A stretch of 64,000 nucleotides of DNA, taken from NCBI GenBank assembly GCA_009767595.1, contig VSDK01002081.1:1-64000 (forward strand), in the 5' to 3' direction. The position numbers were made by a program, and so were the translations under genes. Positions within the stretch are counted from its first letter, which is position 1. Every line of letters begins with the position of its first letter. Of the stretch, positions 21,620-32,979 are shown piece after piece. Under the pieces are notes generated by a model. It had not been told where the DNA came from and searched no databases. It saw only the letters and a program-made list of their open reading frames with translations. The stretch comes from Symbiodinium kawagutii (Eukaryota > Sar > Dinophyceae > Suessiales > Symbiodiniaceae).

Positions 21620-22120
21620 TCATTTGCCACCGATTACCCATCATTCACCACTGTCATCAACCATCATCAACCATCATCCACCATCATCCACCATCAGTCA
21701 CCCTTCAGTTCCTGAAAGCTTCATCGATGGAACACGGATGACTGGGTGAGTTGCACGGCGCACCGTGGACACGATAGTGTCTCAAGGTTCATTGATGCTT
21801 AGTCAATGATTAGTGATAAATGTTTAGTTCATTATTGTTACTATGGCTAGTCATACTTATAAATCGTATGTTCAAGTAACAAATGAATTGATAGTTTGTA
21901 GTATTGGATAGGTGTTTAATTATGCTCGAACAAAATGGTTAAATATGTTGTACCAGCCATGATAACTATCGATTATACTGACCATACTGACCATCATCAA
22001 CCATGATGGTTGTTAGCCACTATCCACCACTATGAACCAATATCAACCATTCTGAACCATTTTGGCTCATTCATGGTTGATCATGGTCAATCCATGATTC
22101 ATCGATGGTTCACAATGGTG
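21620..22120. other. spacer, ACCATCA-type
   Basis: CATCAACCATCATCCACC runs at 21650-21705 and mixed TGG/CCA sequence afterwards. CCATTTTGGCTCA at 22058-22070 matches 13 bases of dinoSL but lies in CCAT-rich repeats. No gene supported. Confidence 0.5.
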
Positions 22121-22124
22121 CACC

Positions 22125-22230
22125 ATGACTTGTGGCGGCTGATGATCCCCGAAACAATGATGCCACATTCGTGTCATGGCGAACTCCGTTGAACAATGAG
22201 AGATCCAGCTCCGCCCTTGGATCGCTTCAC
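22125..22230 (-). CDS. possible exon, low confidence
   Basis: GC-richer island. The minus frame reads EAIQGRSWISHCSTEFAM then WHHCFGDHQ; a second minus frame (VVKRSKGGAGSLIVQ) is also open. Frame unresolved. Confidence 0.25.
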
Positions 22231-22511
22231 CACCAGTGGCAAACTGTGGTAAACCACCAGGTTCTAGTATTAAAATATTGGCATAGTGGTAATTAAGTGG
22301 TAATACATAAAAAAAATTCTATATGTATAGTGGCTTCATACTGTTCTTCTTACTGTTAAACTATTGGTATAATGGTTTAGATTGACTCTTGCTCCTTGGT
22401 TGCTCATTCACCACCATCAACTCATGAAATGTTTTACTTTTGTCAAACTGGTCAAACCAGCATGCTTGGTAATCCAAGATGAATCACTTACAGTAGTGAA
22501 CCAACTACTAC

Positions 22512-22547
22512 TTGGGGGGGTCCAATTTTGGGAAACCAACATATGGT
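22512..22547. repeat. solo arm of palindromic family A
   Basis: TTGGGGGGGTCCAATTTTGG followed by AAACCAACATATGG. Right arm of the family with substitutions. Confidence 0.5.
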
Positions 22548-22734
22548 TAGTAACCATGTTGTTGGCAATTATCCCTATTTCCAACAATTTTTCATGATGA
22601 CAACCCCTGTACTTGCTCATTTTCCCCAGTCATTACCTTTTATCAACCACTATTATTGACCATGGAGAACCATAGAAAATCCCATGGTTCTAACCCCCAT
22701 GGTTCCAACCCCTATAAAACCCATCTGCAAGTTG

Positions 22735-22835
22735 GATTCAAAGCCTGTGCCCAAAGCCACCAGCAAGCTGGTACGCCTGTATGATGGAGAGGCAAGAGCC
22801 CGGTCCACCGGTGATGTTACCTGGCAGGTGTCCAC
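22735..22835 (-). CDS. possible exon, low confidence
   Basis: GC-rich island; minus frame VTSPVDRALASPSYRRTSLL continuing to GTGFESNLQMGF. Candidate acceptor TACCTGGCAG is on the wrong strand, so evidence is weak. Two frames open. Confidence 0.3.
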
Positions 22836-23639
22836 ATGATATGGCAAATGGTACGGGAACCTAAGGAGGGGAATGTGGGTAGTATAGAGGTGATGTATTA
22901 AGATATGTGATATATAATCCATAATTGGTCATATCAATCACAGATCTTGGAAACCTCAGCCACGTCTCTTGTAACCCCCCATTAACCAACCTATTCAGTA
23001 TAAATCACAGTATCGCTGATTCAAAGTAACCAAAGCAATCACATCAATCACCATAGATGGTACCCAACAACGTTGCCTGGGAAATCCAGTCGTTTCGGAT
23101 CGGTACACCAGTGGTTCTGCGGAATGGGACGTTAGGCTACCAATCATCGGAGAATGTGTTCATGATGGCCAATGATCATTAAAAAGCCATTAGGGATGAT
23201 AGCTGATAGGCACTGATAATTACAGTAGTCAGTGATAACAAACCGTGAATATTCTGGTTAAACATGGTAATCATTGATCATGACTGTAGTGATGATCAAT
23301 CCTTGTTTAGATCAACCCACTTCACTGATAATGAATGAAAATTAATGATTGCTAATGTTGAAGTGGATTGAAAACCCTTGAAATGACAATCAACCAACTC
23401 ACCCCAGACAAACAATTAGCACCATGTACCATGATGGTACATTGTTAATCAACCCGAGCAACCATAGGTATTTGTTACCAAAAAATCACAGTGATATTCA
23501 TCATGATTTAAACTATGAATATAAGGATGCTCAATAACAGCTCAGCTATATAATTATAATCAACCGTCAAACTCCATTCTCATGATGTCTAATAGTGGTG
23601 GTAACTGTAATGGTCAATCATTGTGGTTGATAATCTATA

Positions 23640-23795
23640 ACCAACCGCCCAACCAACCCAACCAACCCAACCAACCCGACCGACCCGACTGACCCAACCA
23701 ACCCAACCAACCCAACCAACCCAACCAACCCAACCCACCCAACCGACTCGACCGACCCGACCGACCCGACCGACCCGACCAACCATTATTTACCC
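23640..23795 (+). repeat. (CCAACCCAA)n / (CCGACCCGA)n tandem repeat
   Basis: About 150 bases of CCAACCCAACC with interspersed CCGACCCGACC variants. It supplies the TGG-rich 5' end of the intron following (on the minus strand) the exon at 23.9 kb. Confidence 0.9.
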
Positions 23796-23871
23796 AACCC
23801 AACAACCAACCTGACACCCACAATTGTATAACTACCCAACCTACCCAACCAACAACCAGCAACCAACCATT

Positions 23872-23955
23872 TGGGCAACGGCCCCACTCCCCGTAGCTCC
23901 TGGCCCAGCCTGCAATCCGAAGTCGATCTGCCTGGACGGCGGATGTCGTGGCCAC
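23872..23955 (-). CDS. putative exon, unknown
   Basis: Minus frame with good GC3 bias reading TSAVQADRLRIAGWARSYGE followed by WGRC. Flanked left by the CCAACCC array and right by GGTTGGTGAATGG. No domain. Confidence 0.4.
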
Positions 23956-24039
23956 TGGTTCATGGGCGACACCAACTGAAGGTTGGTGAATGGTTCACGG
24001 GGGTTCATAGTGGCTGACAGTGGTTGGTTAATGGCTAAT

Positions 24040-26040
24040 ACTGGCTCATGTCATGTACTGTGAATGATAGTGAGTTGACAATTGCTAGTTCATGCTGGTT
24101 GATGGTAGTGGTGACTGACTGTGGATGATGGTCAATGATGGTTAGCAGTGTTGATGCTGGTGCATGATGGTTGGTAGTGAGAAGTGTTTCTTGTGATGTT
24201 TCATGATGATCGGTAATGGTTCCTAGTGGGAATAGAGACTGATAATGATGGCTATTGGATGCTTGATGAAAGAGTGGTTCATGAACGGTTCTAAACATGG
24301 TTGATACTGCTTGATGACAATGCTTAGTGCTGAGCCAATAGTGGTATCATCAACAACAATGGCTGCTGGTTAATGATGATTGATACAGATGGTTGAACAG
24401 TTGATTAACGTAACTATTGCTTGGGAATAGTTGGTGATTGATAGAAAGATAAAATGATGGTTACAATGACTATCACTGATATATTGATAATACTTAGTGG
24501 TTGATTGAGAAAGATGATTAAATATTGGCCAATTCTGGTTGCAAGATCGCGCAACTGCTCGCAGTGTCAGAAGCGGCGACAGGCCTAGGTCTGAGTTCCC
24601 AACCACCAAGAGAAACAAGTACAAGATGGCATGGCCAATTGCTTAACTCTGGTCATTGATAAACCATTGTAAACAAGCAGCTTTAACAAACCATTATACA
24701 CTCAACCAACATAGACCCTCTCAGGTAGGGGTTGGATGGGGAGTTTCCTATTCCTTCTGGTAGGGTCCAGGTTAGTTTCCAGGAGGGGAATCACTTTATT
24801 ACATTGATAATGGTTTATAAAACAAGGTATTGATCATTAACAAGTAGGATTGGTCATTGATGATGGCTAAAGAATGGTTTACAATGATTCATGATGGTCA
24901 ATAGCGGTTACATGGGGGATAACCCACGCGATATCCCGATAAGAAGATTGTTGATATGCGATTTTGATACCAAATTGATACTTTTGTATACCTATTTTTG
25001 ACCAGCGAGGTTTTAACCTTCCATTGGGAATTCGTGGCAATGCTGGTTTTCAACCTTAACACAACTGGTTTTACGCAACAAACCACTTCACTGCGACTAT
25101 CAGGAAGCTTAATTATCACCAGCCGTGAGAATCAATGAATTGGCTGACTTCACGACCCCAACGCTTTAGAAGCAATCATTAACGAGTGATGGGGTACACG
25201 GTTCACCCATTGTTCAACTGATCCTCAACGATACTTAAGACTGTACTTAATCAAAAATTCGAACACCATGGGTTCACCGTTCAAAAATCATCCCAAACTC
25301 TTTCATTAAACTGTTTAACTAATTTTCCATTGTTAATTAACCATTCATTAGCCATTGGTTAAAAAATGATTTTAACCATGGACAAAGAACCATTGTTAAC
25401 AGCCATAGGTTGTGATTAGCCACCGCTAATTGGCGCCCTAACTAGCCACTATCAAAATCCACTAAGCATTAATACCATGGCTAATCACCATAGTCATTGC
25501 TCAACCATCGTCCGTACTGGCAGTTTCGCCTATCCCTCGCCATCATTGAGCATCAGTAACCATCATCAACAAACAGCACTATCATTGACTGCCATGGACC
25601 ATCATTATCAACACCAATCAACCATTCATTGGCTGGTTGACCGCCAACCCGCCATCAAATACATAACTGTCATCAACCATCATCTACCATCATCAACCAT
25701 CATCAACCATCATCTACCATCATCTACCATCATCAACCATCATCTTCCATCATCAACCATCATCTACCATCATATACCATCATCACCCACGATTCGTCCA
25801 TGCCAACCCCCAGTTTCACCATCAGCTTAACCCGATCAACCCTCTCCTAACCACCAGTTGAATCCAGGATTTCAATTGCACCCATCCTTATCAACCCATG
25901 GTAAAAGAATCTGCATCATCAGCAACAACCAACAACCATTGACCGTCATTAATCTCGAAACCAACAACCAGTAAACCAGCATTGACCATCATCAACTACC
26001 CGTTCATTATCAACCATCATTTGGAACCATGGTTCTGAAG
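24040..26040. other. long intron or spacer, strand-switching composition
   Basis: 24040-24560 is rich in TGATGGT/TGATGAT (plus strand), 25480-26040 in CATCAACCATCAT, including a 12-bp-type tandem array at 25670-25795. Between them mixed sequence without genes; a GC-rich patch at 24545-24600 (minus frame PVAASDTASSCAILQ) is too short to call. Confidence 0.6.
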
Positions 26041-26171
26041 TTATGACTGGGAGCTCCATCCCGAACGGACATTAACTAACCATGGCTTTAACAGTTACCT
26101 TCGCAGTGGACATGGCACATCGAAGGACCAACCATGAACCCAAACAGTTGATCATCCATGGAGTTCCACCG

Positions 26172-26345
26172 TCCATGACCACGGACTACTTCCATGGAGC
26201 TCCACCGCAGCTCCCCCGGCGCCTCGGTGTAGACGGAGCAGCTGCGCGTGTCCACGTCGTGGGACCGGACCAGCTGCCGCCAGCCGCGGGACCCGTAGCG
26301 CTCCTTGTTCTTGGGCGCCTCGGCACCGGTGGCGTTGGATGCCAT
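26172..26345 (-). CDS. putative exon, possibly first exon
   Basis: Nearly every third base is G or C on the minus strand. The frame starts at an ATG (26343-26345), MASNATGAEAPKNKERYGS, and continues RGWRQLVRSHDV to VYTEAPGELRWSSM. No AG acceptor with a pyrimidine tract is visible just upstream, so it could be a translation start. It ends at an apparent GA donor (CTCCATG|GAAGTA). No family recognised. Confidence 0.6.
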
Positions 26346-26703
26346 GGGAGATGGATGCCATGACGGTGAGGCTTAACGCAACGCGACGCAATGGGAAGAA
26401 ATTCCATGGGAAAAAAATGAATTGTTTCGAAGTTGTTCGAATTGTTTCGACGGTTGGTGATGATTGGAGAATTGGAGTTTGACAATGGTGGCTGATTGTG
26501 GAGAATCGATGGCATGAATTTGCTCGTTGATCTGTTCGGGGTAACGACGTGCAAAACAAGGAACAACAATTCAGCAGCTGTCAATGGTGATTGAGAATTC
26601 AACCACATAATTAGTGATGGTTGGTGTGGTTCATGGGGATGGTGATCATAATGTGATTCAATGACGTTCATTGATAAGCGTCAACAACTCACAAGAGGCA
26701 ATA

Positions 26704-26705
26704 AG

Positions 26706-26737
<32 letters not shown>

Positions 26738-26738
26738 G
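26704..26738 (+). repeat. (CAA)n microsatellite
   Basis: About eleven AAC/CAA triplets in a row. In the minus direction (GTT)n. Confidence 0.9.
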
Positions 26739-27109
26739 ATGATGATATTCTATCTTCACCCATAAAATCGCTGGTAAGAAATCACTGGACTTGTAGTACA
26801 TCTGCTGCGAACAGTTGGTCATTCTTCGAACAGCGCTGTTTGCTGAAGCTTGTCTCACAAACCTTGGATCAGGTCCAGATCCCAGCTAGCTGGTTTCGTC
26901 CAAGCAGATCAGAGGAAATCTATCCCGATTCGACCCAGTTGATGAGGAGCAGAGTGGACTTGACGATAGTCCTGACCCAGGATTGATAAACCCAGATATC
27001 GTTTTTAATAAACGGAAACCAGTTGGCAAAGGGGATACCCCATACTAATAATCAACCACGGGGTTCATTAATCCAGGGCTGACATTATAGCCTAAAAGGT
27101 TATTGAAAA

Positions 27110-29480
27110 ATCCAGGGGTTCAATTTTGTTGGGAAGCAATTCAGGTACCCTAGCATCTCAACAGCCCAGTATCTCCGCTGACTCCTGTAATTGCTATGAC
27201 TATCTGCAAATTGTCTCAATCACACCCTGCAGGTGTTGAGCCGCTTCGGGTGGAACATGAGAAGAGCGGGGAGCAGCTCAGCCTTTTTGTCGGAGGCATT
27301 GGTATCATGAAAGTTGAAGATTGGGAGGGAGCAGATATTCATAAAGGCCCTCTCCATCACACATGCTCACATACAGCGACCTACTGTGAAACAGGACATC
27401 CAGAGGCTCCAGCTCTTCAGGACACGCCAAGACCTCAGTCCAAGCGGGGTCGCCTGGATGAAAGGCCCAGACCTTCTGCCCTTCGGAGTCAACCACGTAG
27501 ATCTTTTCCTCTTCTGTCACGAAGAGGCCCCTCAGGTGAAAACTCTCCTTGTTCGGTGCCTCACCAAGCACAACAGGCTCCGCCTCACCAGGATTGAGGC
27601 GCAAAACCCGGCTGTTGGCTTCGTCCGAGAGGTAGATCACCTCTTCCTTGGTCACGAACAAGTCAATTGCATTGAACTGCAGCTCTGCGGGGAGGTCGTT
27701 GCTGGCAATCACTGGCTGCAGCGTTGCACCGTCCCATTTCTCCACCGCGCCTCCATCTTGAGTCAGGAGGTAAACGACTCCAGTTGGCAAGCAAGACACA
27801 CTCATTATGTCAACATCACTGAGCACCACGTTTCCAGATCCATTTTCAAAGCTGACAAGCCTCTTGTTGTTGTAGTCGACCACAAACATTTGACCCTCCG
27901 GAGACAAAGACACCCTACAATATGGCCCCAAATCATTCACTCCGTTAACTCTGGCGCCTCTTCCTGCAACGACTTGGCTCTCGGCGTCTCCAGGCTTCCA
28001 GCGTAAGATGCTGGAGCCACGGGCGGGGTCATACGTGGCAGAATAGATGGCACCGTCGTGCCAGTGCATCAAGGAGGCATTCGGCAACACTCTCCGTGGA
28101 GCTTGCGAACTGGCACCAAGTTCCGGCGACCAGTTCTGCAAACAACGCCTCTTTGGTTGAAAGGCATCTAGAGTGTTTGCTGCGCTGCGTTTATTGTGAA
28201 ACTGTAAAGCTTCCTTAACTTCTCTCTGAAGATCATGGCCAACTGGACCGATGGATGCAGACAAGTGCCGGAGACGGGTCAAATTGCTTGACGAGAGGCA
28301 TCGAAAATCGATATGGTGCAGCAGCCCTACTAAGCCATCACCCCGGTCCTTCGATCTATTGAACCAGTTGAAAAGCCCCTTCACAACTACCTCCTCGTGA
28401 GACACTGTCAAGTCGTCTCGTCGCAAAATGCGACCAAGCTGACCCGTGGTCAGTTCAAGAAAGTCGTCAAGCTCAATGCACGCTTCAAAGTTTGTAGCGA
28501 CCTTCTTTTCGCATTCCGCGCTCAATTCATGGAGGTCCCGGGCATGTCGCAAAACCTTCAGAGCTGTTGCGACAGGAGCACTGTCCAAAGCAGCACAAAG
28601 CCCTGCCTCGATCATCCCTGCTAACTCCGGAAAATTGTACGCGTCTGCCAGGCGTAGAAGCTCCAGCGAATCTTCCAATTCTACCTGGAGTTGGCCACAG
28701 TAAATGTAATCCAGTAATGCCAACACCACTGCGTCAGAAGCTTCCATTTGCACGGGCTGCCCTTGTTGAACCTGGTTTGCTTCCTGAAATGGTCCAACTA
28801 GCATGTTCTTGAGGTCTGCGCTGGCCGCACAAAGAACGGCTTTGTGAGCCCTGTGCTCTGTGCCACTGCGGCTCTTCAATGCCACATCACAAAGCTGGCC
28901 CTCCTTGCGGAAGCCTTGCAGCTGCTTGAAGACGCTCGCTCGATGCTGGGCCAGATTTGAAGACTCAAGCGTTAAGGCTACCATGGCAGCTCTCAAATGC
29001 ACATCAAGCCGTTTGCCGGCTTGACAGTTTGTGAATGCCCAGTGTCTACACCAATCGGCTCGTAAAGAACATGTTGAGATTGGATGTAAGAAGTGGAAGT
29101 TGCTTGTCAACAGCTATCAACTATGCAACGTTTGGTGGAAAAGCAAACAGTACAACGACATCATCTTACTCAAAGCGAGCTCTAAAATTTAATGCGGTTC
29201 AAAACTGTGATTTCTGCAGTACAAACATGTCTGTGGATGTTTTCTGTTTGCAAACGCCTTTTTTTGCAGTCATGACAGAGCCAAATTTCATCCATTGCAT
29301 CTTGCCCACCTTGATGGGACCCACGACCAGTTCATCATTCCGCAGCTGTGATCCAAGTTCGGGGCTCTATCAGTTGATGTGGGCCATGGGTCATCGTTGT
29401 GTTTGGCTGTGTTTGGTGGCTAATCCAATCAGTTCTGGTGTAGGAATAGGAAGCCATGCCAATTTGAATGGATCCAACCT
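27110..29480. repeat. segmental duplication, copy 2 (BTB gene plus flanks)
   Basis: Counterpart of 15515-17760. Relative to copy 1 it carries about 80 extra bases just 3' of the gene (about 27190-27285) and small indels upstream. Spacing between the two stop codons is 11.7 kb. Confidence 0.8.
27305..28984 (-). CDS. BTB-BACK-beta-propeller protein, copy 2
   Basis: Intact, intronless, 559 codons, the close paralogue of copy 1. The BTB and BACK parts are almost unchanged (GRILRRDDLTVSHEEVVVKG), whereas the propeller varies more (GQMFVVDYNNKRLVSFENG; EKIYVVDSEGQKVWAF). Cullin-3 adaptor function is inferred from domain order. Start chosen at MVALTLE as for copy 1; the open frame reaches 29110, and that upstream part is conserved between copies 1 and 2 because the DNA duplication includes it. 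No disabling change is visible, which suggests both copies are kept functional. Confidence 0.9.
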   Translation of the reverse strand: MVALTLESSNLAQHRASVFKQLQGFRKEGQLCDVALKSRSGTEHRAHKAVLCAASADLKNMLVGPFQEANQVQQGQPVQMEASDAVVLALLDYIYCGQLQVELEDSLELLRLADAYNFPELAGMIEAGLCAALDSAPVATALKVLRHARDLHELSAECEKKVATNFEACIELDDFLELTTGQLGRILRRDDLTVSHEEVVVKGLFNWFNRSKDRGDGLVGLLHHIDFRCLSSSNLTRLRHLSASIGPVGHDLQREVKEALQFHNKRSAANTLDAFQPKRRCLQNWSPELGASSQAPRRVLPNASLMHWHDGAIYSATYDPARGSSILRWKPGDAESQVVAGRGARVNGVNDLGPYCRVSLSPEGQMFVVDYNNKRLVSFENGSGNVVLSDVDIMSVSCLPTGVVYLLTQDGGAVEKWDGATLQPVIASNDLPAELQFNAIDLFVTKEEVIYLSDEANSRVLRLNPGEAEPVVLGEAPNKESFHLRGLFVTEEEKIYVVDSEGQKVWAFHPGDPAWTEVLACPEELEPLDVLFHSRSLYVSMCDGEGLYEYLLPPNLQLS

Positions 29481-29670
29481 GAAGAAATTTGCGCACCTTT
29501 TCTTGGCGGCTGAATCGATTTTTTGCAGCAAATATTGACCCCGAATCTTGGCTTTCCTTGACGTCGCGGCCCAGTGATATTGGTGATGCAACCTGCCTAT
29601 CCTTCACCCTACTACTCTCCCACTGACATTGGTCGATGGATATTCTGTTGATACCTTGCAGGTCCCACAT

Positions 29671-29755
29671 ATATGGGTGTTTCTCAAAATGGGGGCACCC
29701 TCAAATCATCCAATATAAATCATTTCTAGAAACAAACCAACCATTTTGGGGGTTC
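29671..29755. repeat. palindromic element family A, copy abutting an exon
   Basis: Left arm ATATGGGTGTTTCTCAAAAT at 29671-29690 followed by GGGGGCACCCTCAAATCATC; the right side keeps CCATTTTGGGGGTTCC but lacks the outer part. It stops at the 3' border of the minus-strand exon at 29756. Confidence 0.7.
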
Positions 29756-29892
29756 CAGCTGATTCCTGATCATCGAGCGGGTCAGATATTGACTGATCAG
29801 CTCGTCAATCTGATCAAAGATCCAGTTGCCGGTCTGCGTGGGCGGTTCTTGCGTCACTTGGATGTAGAGGTGTACGTCATATAATGACATAG
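29756..29892 (-). CDS. putative 137-nt exon, unknown protein
   Basis: AG acceptor at 29893-29894 (TTCTACAG). The frame reads LYDVHLYIQVTQEPPTQTG, then NWIFDQIDELISQYLTRSM, and ends near NQLEP at an apparent GA donor (AGCTG|GAACCC). Highly protein-like with amphipathic character; no domain named. A hairpin element (family A) begins at the exon border. Confidence 0.65.
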
Positions 29893-29899
29893 CTGTAGA

Positions 29900-31300
29900 A
29901 TGTGAACCGTGTATGTATGCAAATCTACAGGTATACACATACATGTGCAAATCACTAGCTACATATAAACCATAAACCGTATCTGCCATGTGTTTGCTTG
30001 GATTAAAAACCATCTAAACTTATAACATAAACACTTCCCAGTTTGGTTGATGTCATTTGCTATATGTACTAGTTCCCTGACCTGGCGCATCCAAGTGGCA
30101 TAATTAAATGGTTCGCTGTCGCTCATGGACAGGAGCCAAGCCTGGTGACAGGGCGGTGGCCGGGTGGTTGGGGTTGGAGTTGGGTGGTGGTTGGGGTGGT
30201 TGGTCCCAGTGGTTGAGGTTGGTCTAACCTTCGGTTGGTTGGGTGCTTGAGATTGGTATCATGCCTGGCTGACTTCTATGGTGGGACTTCCATGGTTTCA
30301 CAAATCAACCATTGTCATAATGAAGCTCATCAAGATCTCACAGCGCCAGTGGGGGAATTCATCATGATCGATGTTAACCACTATTATTCGCCATCATCAC
30401 CATCTCAAATATCATTACAATCAACTCACCACAAACCTGCAATTGACCAACGATCAGCCAACCACTCACAAAGCACCAACCATAATTCACCAACCATGTC
30501 TAAGCAGTATCAATCATCACATATCAATCCTTTCAATCAACTCTTCTTAGATTCTTGAAGTATCATCCTCACCATCATCAACATCACATATCATCATTAA
30601 CATCAACTAGTCATTACTAGGCATTGACTAGTCATAAACTGGTCATTGCTATGGATTTAGCAGCATCACTCATCATTAACCACAATCATCACACATCATC
30701 ACTATGAACTAATCATTAAGAACCAGCCTAATTCTTACCCTAGACCCCAAACCCCAAACTAGTCATCGACTAGCACCATAGACAAGTCATCAGTCATTAT
30801 CACCAGGAAGCCCAACCCTTACATCAACATCAGCTCATCTGCCTTTAGGGCTACAACTGTCCCAATTCTTACCAACCATCTTACCACCAACTAAGATCAA
30901 CTAGTCATCAACAAGTCATCAACTAGTCATCAACTAACATCAACCAGTCATCAAGTAGTCATCAACTAGTCATCAACTAACATCAACTAGTCGTCAAGCA
31001 GTCATCAACTAGTCATCAACTAGCAATCAAGTAGTCATCAACTAATCATCAACTAGTTCCCTTGTCAAACAATCCTTAGGGGGACGTTCCCCTCAAAAAA
31101 TCCCTTCACTGTATTCCACACGCACCCTTCTAAGATCCACTAGTTGATTCTTGAATCACTAGGTTTCCCTTCACTATCAACCAGCTTTCCTTTAAAACAA
31201 ACTCTTCACTAGGTCCAGGAGTTACCCTTCTAATATCCCCACTAACATCTTCCAGATCTTACACATCTCTTATCAACTCGTCGACATCTTCACTGCTCTC
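29900..31300. other. intron or spacer with (CATCAACTAGT)n
   Basis: TGG-rich at 30130-30250 and ACCATCA / CATCAACTAGTCAT repeats from 30360 to 31070, the densest tandem part at 30890-31060 with an 11-bp CATCAACTAGT unit. No gene supported. Confidence 0.6.
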
Positions 31301-31309
31301 TGCTCTCCA

Positions 31310-31372
31310 CATCTCCAAGTGGCGATGTAACTGTCCGCCGTGACGCCATTCACAATGCCGCACTCCTCGTAG
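31310..31372 (-). CDS. putative 63-nt exon
   Basis: AG acceptor at 31373-31374 (GATCTGGGCAG). The frame reads YEECGIVNGVTADSYIATW and is strongly GC3-biased; the open frame just before the acceptor has a stop, which supports the splice site. The S/Y-E-E-C pattern recalls the start of NRF-type domains of acyltransferase-3 proteins, but that is a weak resemblance. Confidence 0.55.
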
Positions 31373-31964
31373 CTGCCCAGATCACCTCAAAGGGCCGAAA
31401 GCAGCCCTTCGGTGTGTTTGCCGCGCGCCGGTGCCAGTGCCGGTTGGTTGTTGCGTTGGTTAGTTCGTTGCTTAATTTGTTAGTTTCTTAGTTGGTCGGT
31501 TGCTTAGTTGGCTAGTTGCTTTTAGATGCTCAGTTGGTCATTTGGTGGGCTGGTCGTGGTTTATTGTTGATTAAGAGTCAATGGTCAATGATCATGGTAA
31601 AGTGATGGTTCATGATGGTAAATCAAACAGGAATGCTTTGCTGGTTCATGGTGGCTTAAATGATGGCAAGTAATGATGGTTAATGATGGTAAATTGATGG
31701 TTTACAATGATGGCAAATGATGGAAGATGTTTGGTTTTGACAAACTCTATCCTTGGTCAATGACAGTTGTGAATGTGGTGCTCAAACTATATCCTGGCCG
31801 CTGAATGGTGACAACCTCATCAACTTGAACCCAGCAACCTCAACCCACCAACCTTAACCAACCTTAACCAACCTTAACCAACCTTAACCAACCTTCACTG
31901 ACCTCAACAAATCAACATCCCAACCACCCCCCACCAACCCACCCATAACCCAGCACACCTTAAC

Positions 31965-32063
31965 CGGAACGGTGCTGCCGAGCCGCTGGTGGCCAGGCGG
32001 AAGGCCGTGCAGAAGCGAAGGAACTGCGCGGTGTCAAAGACCGTTTCCTCGAAGGACCCCGTT
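31965..32063 (-). CDS. putative 99-nt exon
   Basis: Clean borders: acceptor GTCCCTCAG at 32064-32072 and GT donor (TTCCG|GTTAAG) at 31964. The frame reads TGSFEETVFDTAQFLRFCTA, then FRLATSGSAAPF, with very high GC3. Its donor-side intron starts GTTAAGGTGTGCTGGG and runs into TGG-rich repeats. No domain named. Confidence 0.7.
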
Positions 32064-32484
32064 CTGAGGGACGACTTGGAAGAAATGTGGAAATGAAAAA
32101 AATGAAGGAATAAATGGAATAAATAAATGAAGGAATGAAGGAATGAATAAGGTTGGATAAGGGGTCCTTCCTACTGAAGGAAATGTGGAAATGTGAAGGA
32201 CTTGAGGGTTGGAAATGTGAAGGAATGACTTAAGGATTAAAATGTGGTGAAGTGACTTAAGGTTAAGAATCCAATGTCTATCATCGAAGGGTGAACCATT
32301 TACCATAGATTGTTGAGGATGGTTTATGATGGCGGTAATAAAAATTAGTAAGGATGGTTAATGATGGTAAATTGATTGTAAATTGATGGCTTATACCCAT
32401 AGATGCTCAAGGATGGTTATCAAAATGGTGATTCGAAGGTGGTTTAATGGTCCATGATGAATTCTTAAACAACCATCCAACCAA

Positions 32485-32575
32485 CCAACCCTGGTGCCTG
32501 ACCACCATTGCGAGGGCAAGTGGCCCCATGACAACGGGTTGCCCTTCGTGATTCTTACCCTATCCTGGTTGACGA
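32485..32575 (-). CDS. possible exon, frame uncertain
   Basis: GC-richer island between CCAACCAACC (left) and short ACCAACTAACC arrays (right). Two minus frames are protein-like: VRITKGNPLSWGHLPSQWW and NHEGQPVVMGPLALAMV. Confidence 0.35.
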
Positions 32576-32784
32576 ACAAGCAGGACGAACGACTTAACTA
32601 TGTAACTATGTAACCAACTAACCAACTAACCAACTAACCAACCAACTAACCCACTGACAGACTGACTGACTGGAAGACTAGCTCACTATCCAACTCACTC
32701 ACTGCCAAACCAATGAATTGCCTGACCAACTAATCAACCAACCCAACCCAGCCAACCCAACCAACGCAACGCCATGGCAACCAC

Positions 32785-32893
32785 CTGCCTGCCCGCAACA
32801 TCTGGGGCATCCAAGGGACGAAGGTGTCGTGGTGATAATTCAACTTCACTCCAAACAGCAGCTCCGCTTCCTCCAGCTCCTCACCGCACCGTG
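32785..32893 (-). CDS. putative 109-nt exon
   Basis: AG acceptor (GGTCGCAG, 32894-32901) and GT donor (GGCAG|GTGGTT, 32784). The frame reads CGEELEEAELLFGVKLNYHH followed by DTFVPWMPQMLRAG; high GC3, both splice sites canonical. No known domain recognised. Confidence 0.7.
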
Positions 32894-32979
32894 CTGCGAC
32901 CGGGTGACCCCGTGGTGGACCGAAGCATGGGATTTGGGCAGTGAAGCATGGCTCAGGATGGTTGAACAATTGCGGTCAA

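Noticed and set aside
22058-22070. Third spliced-leader relic (CCATTTTGGCTCA)
   Set aside because: Only 13 bases match and the surroundings are CCATNNTGG-type repeats, so chance is likely.
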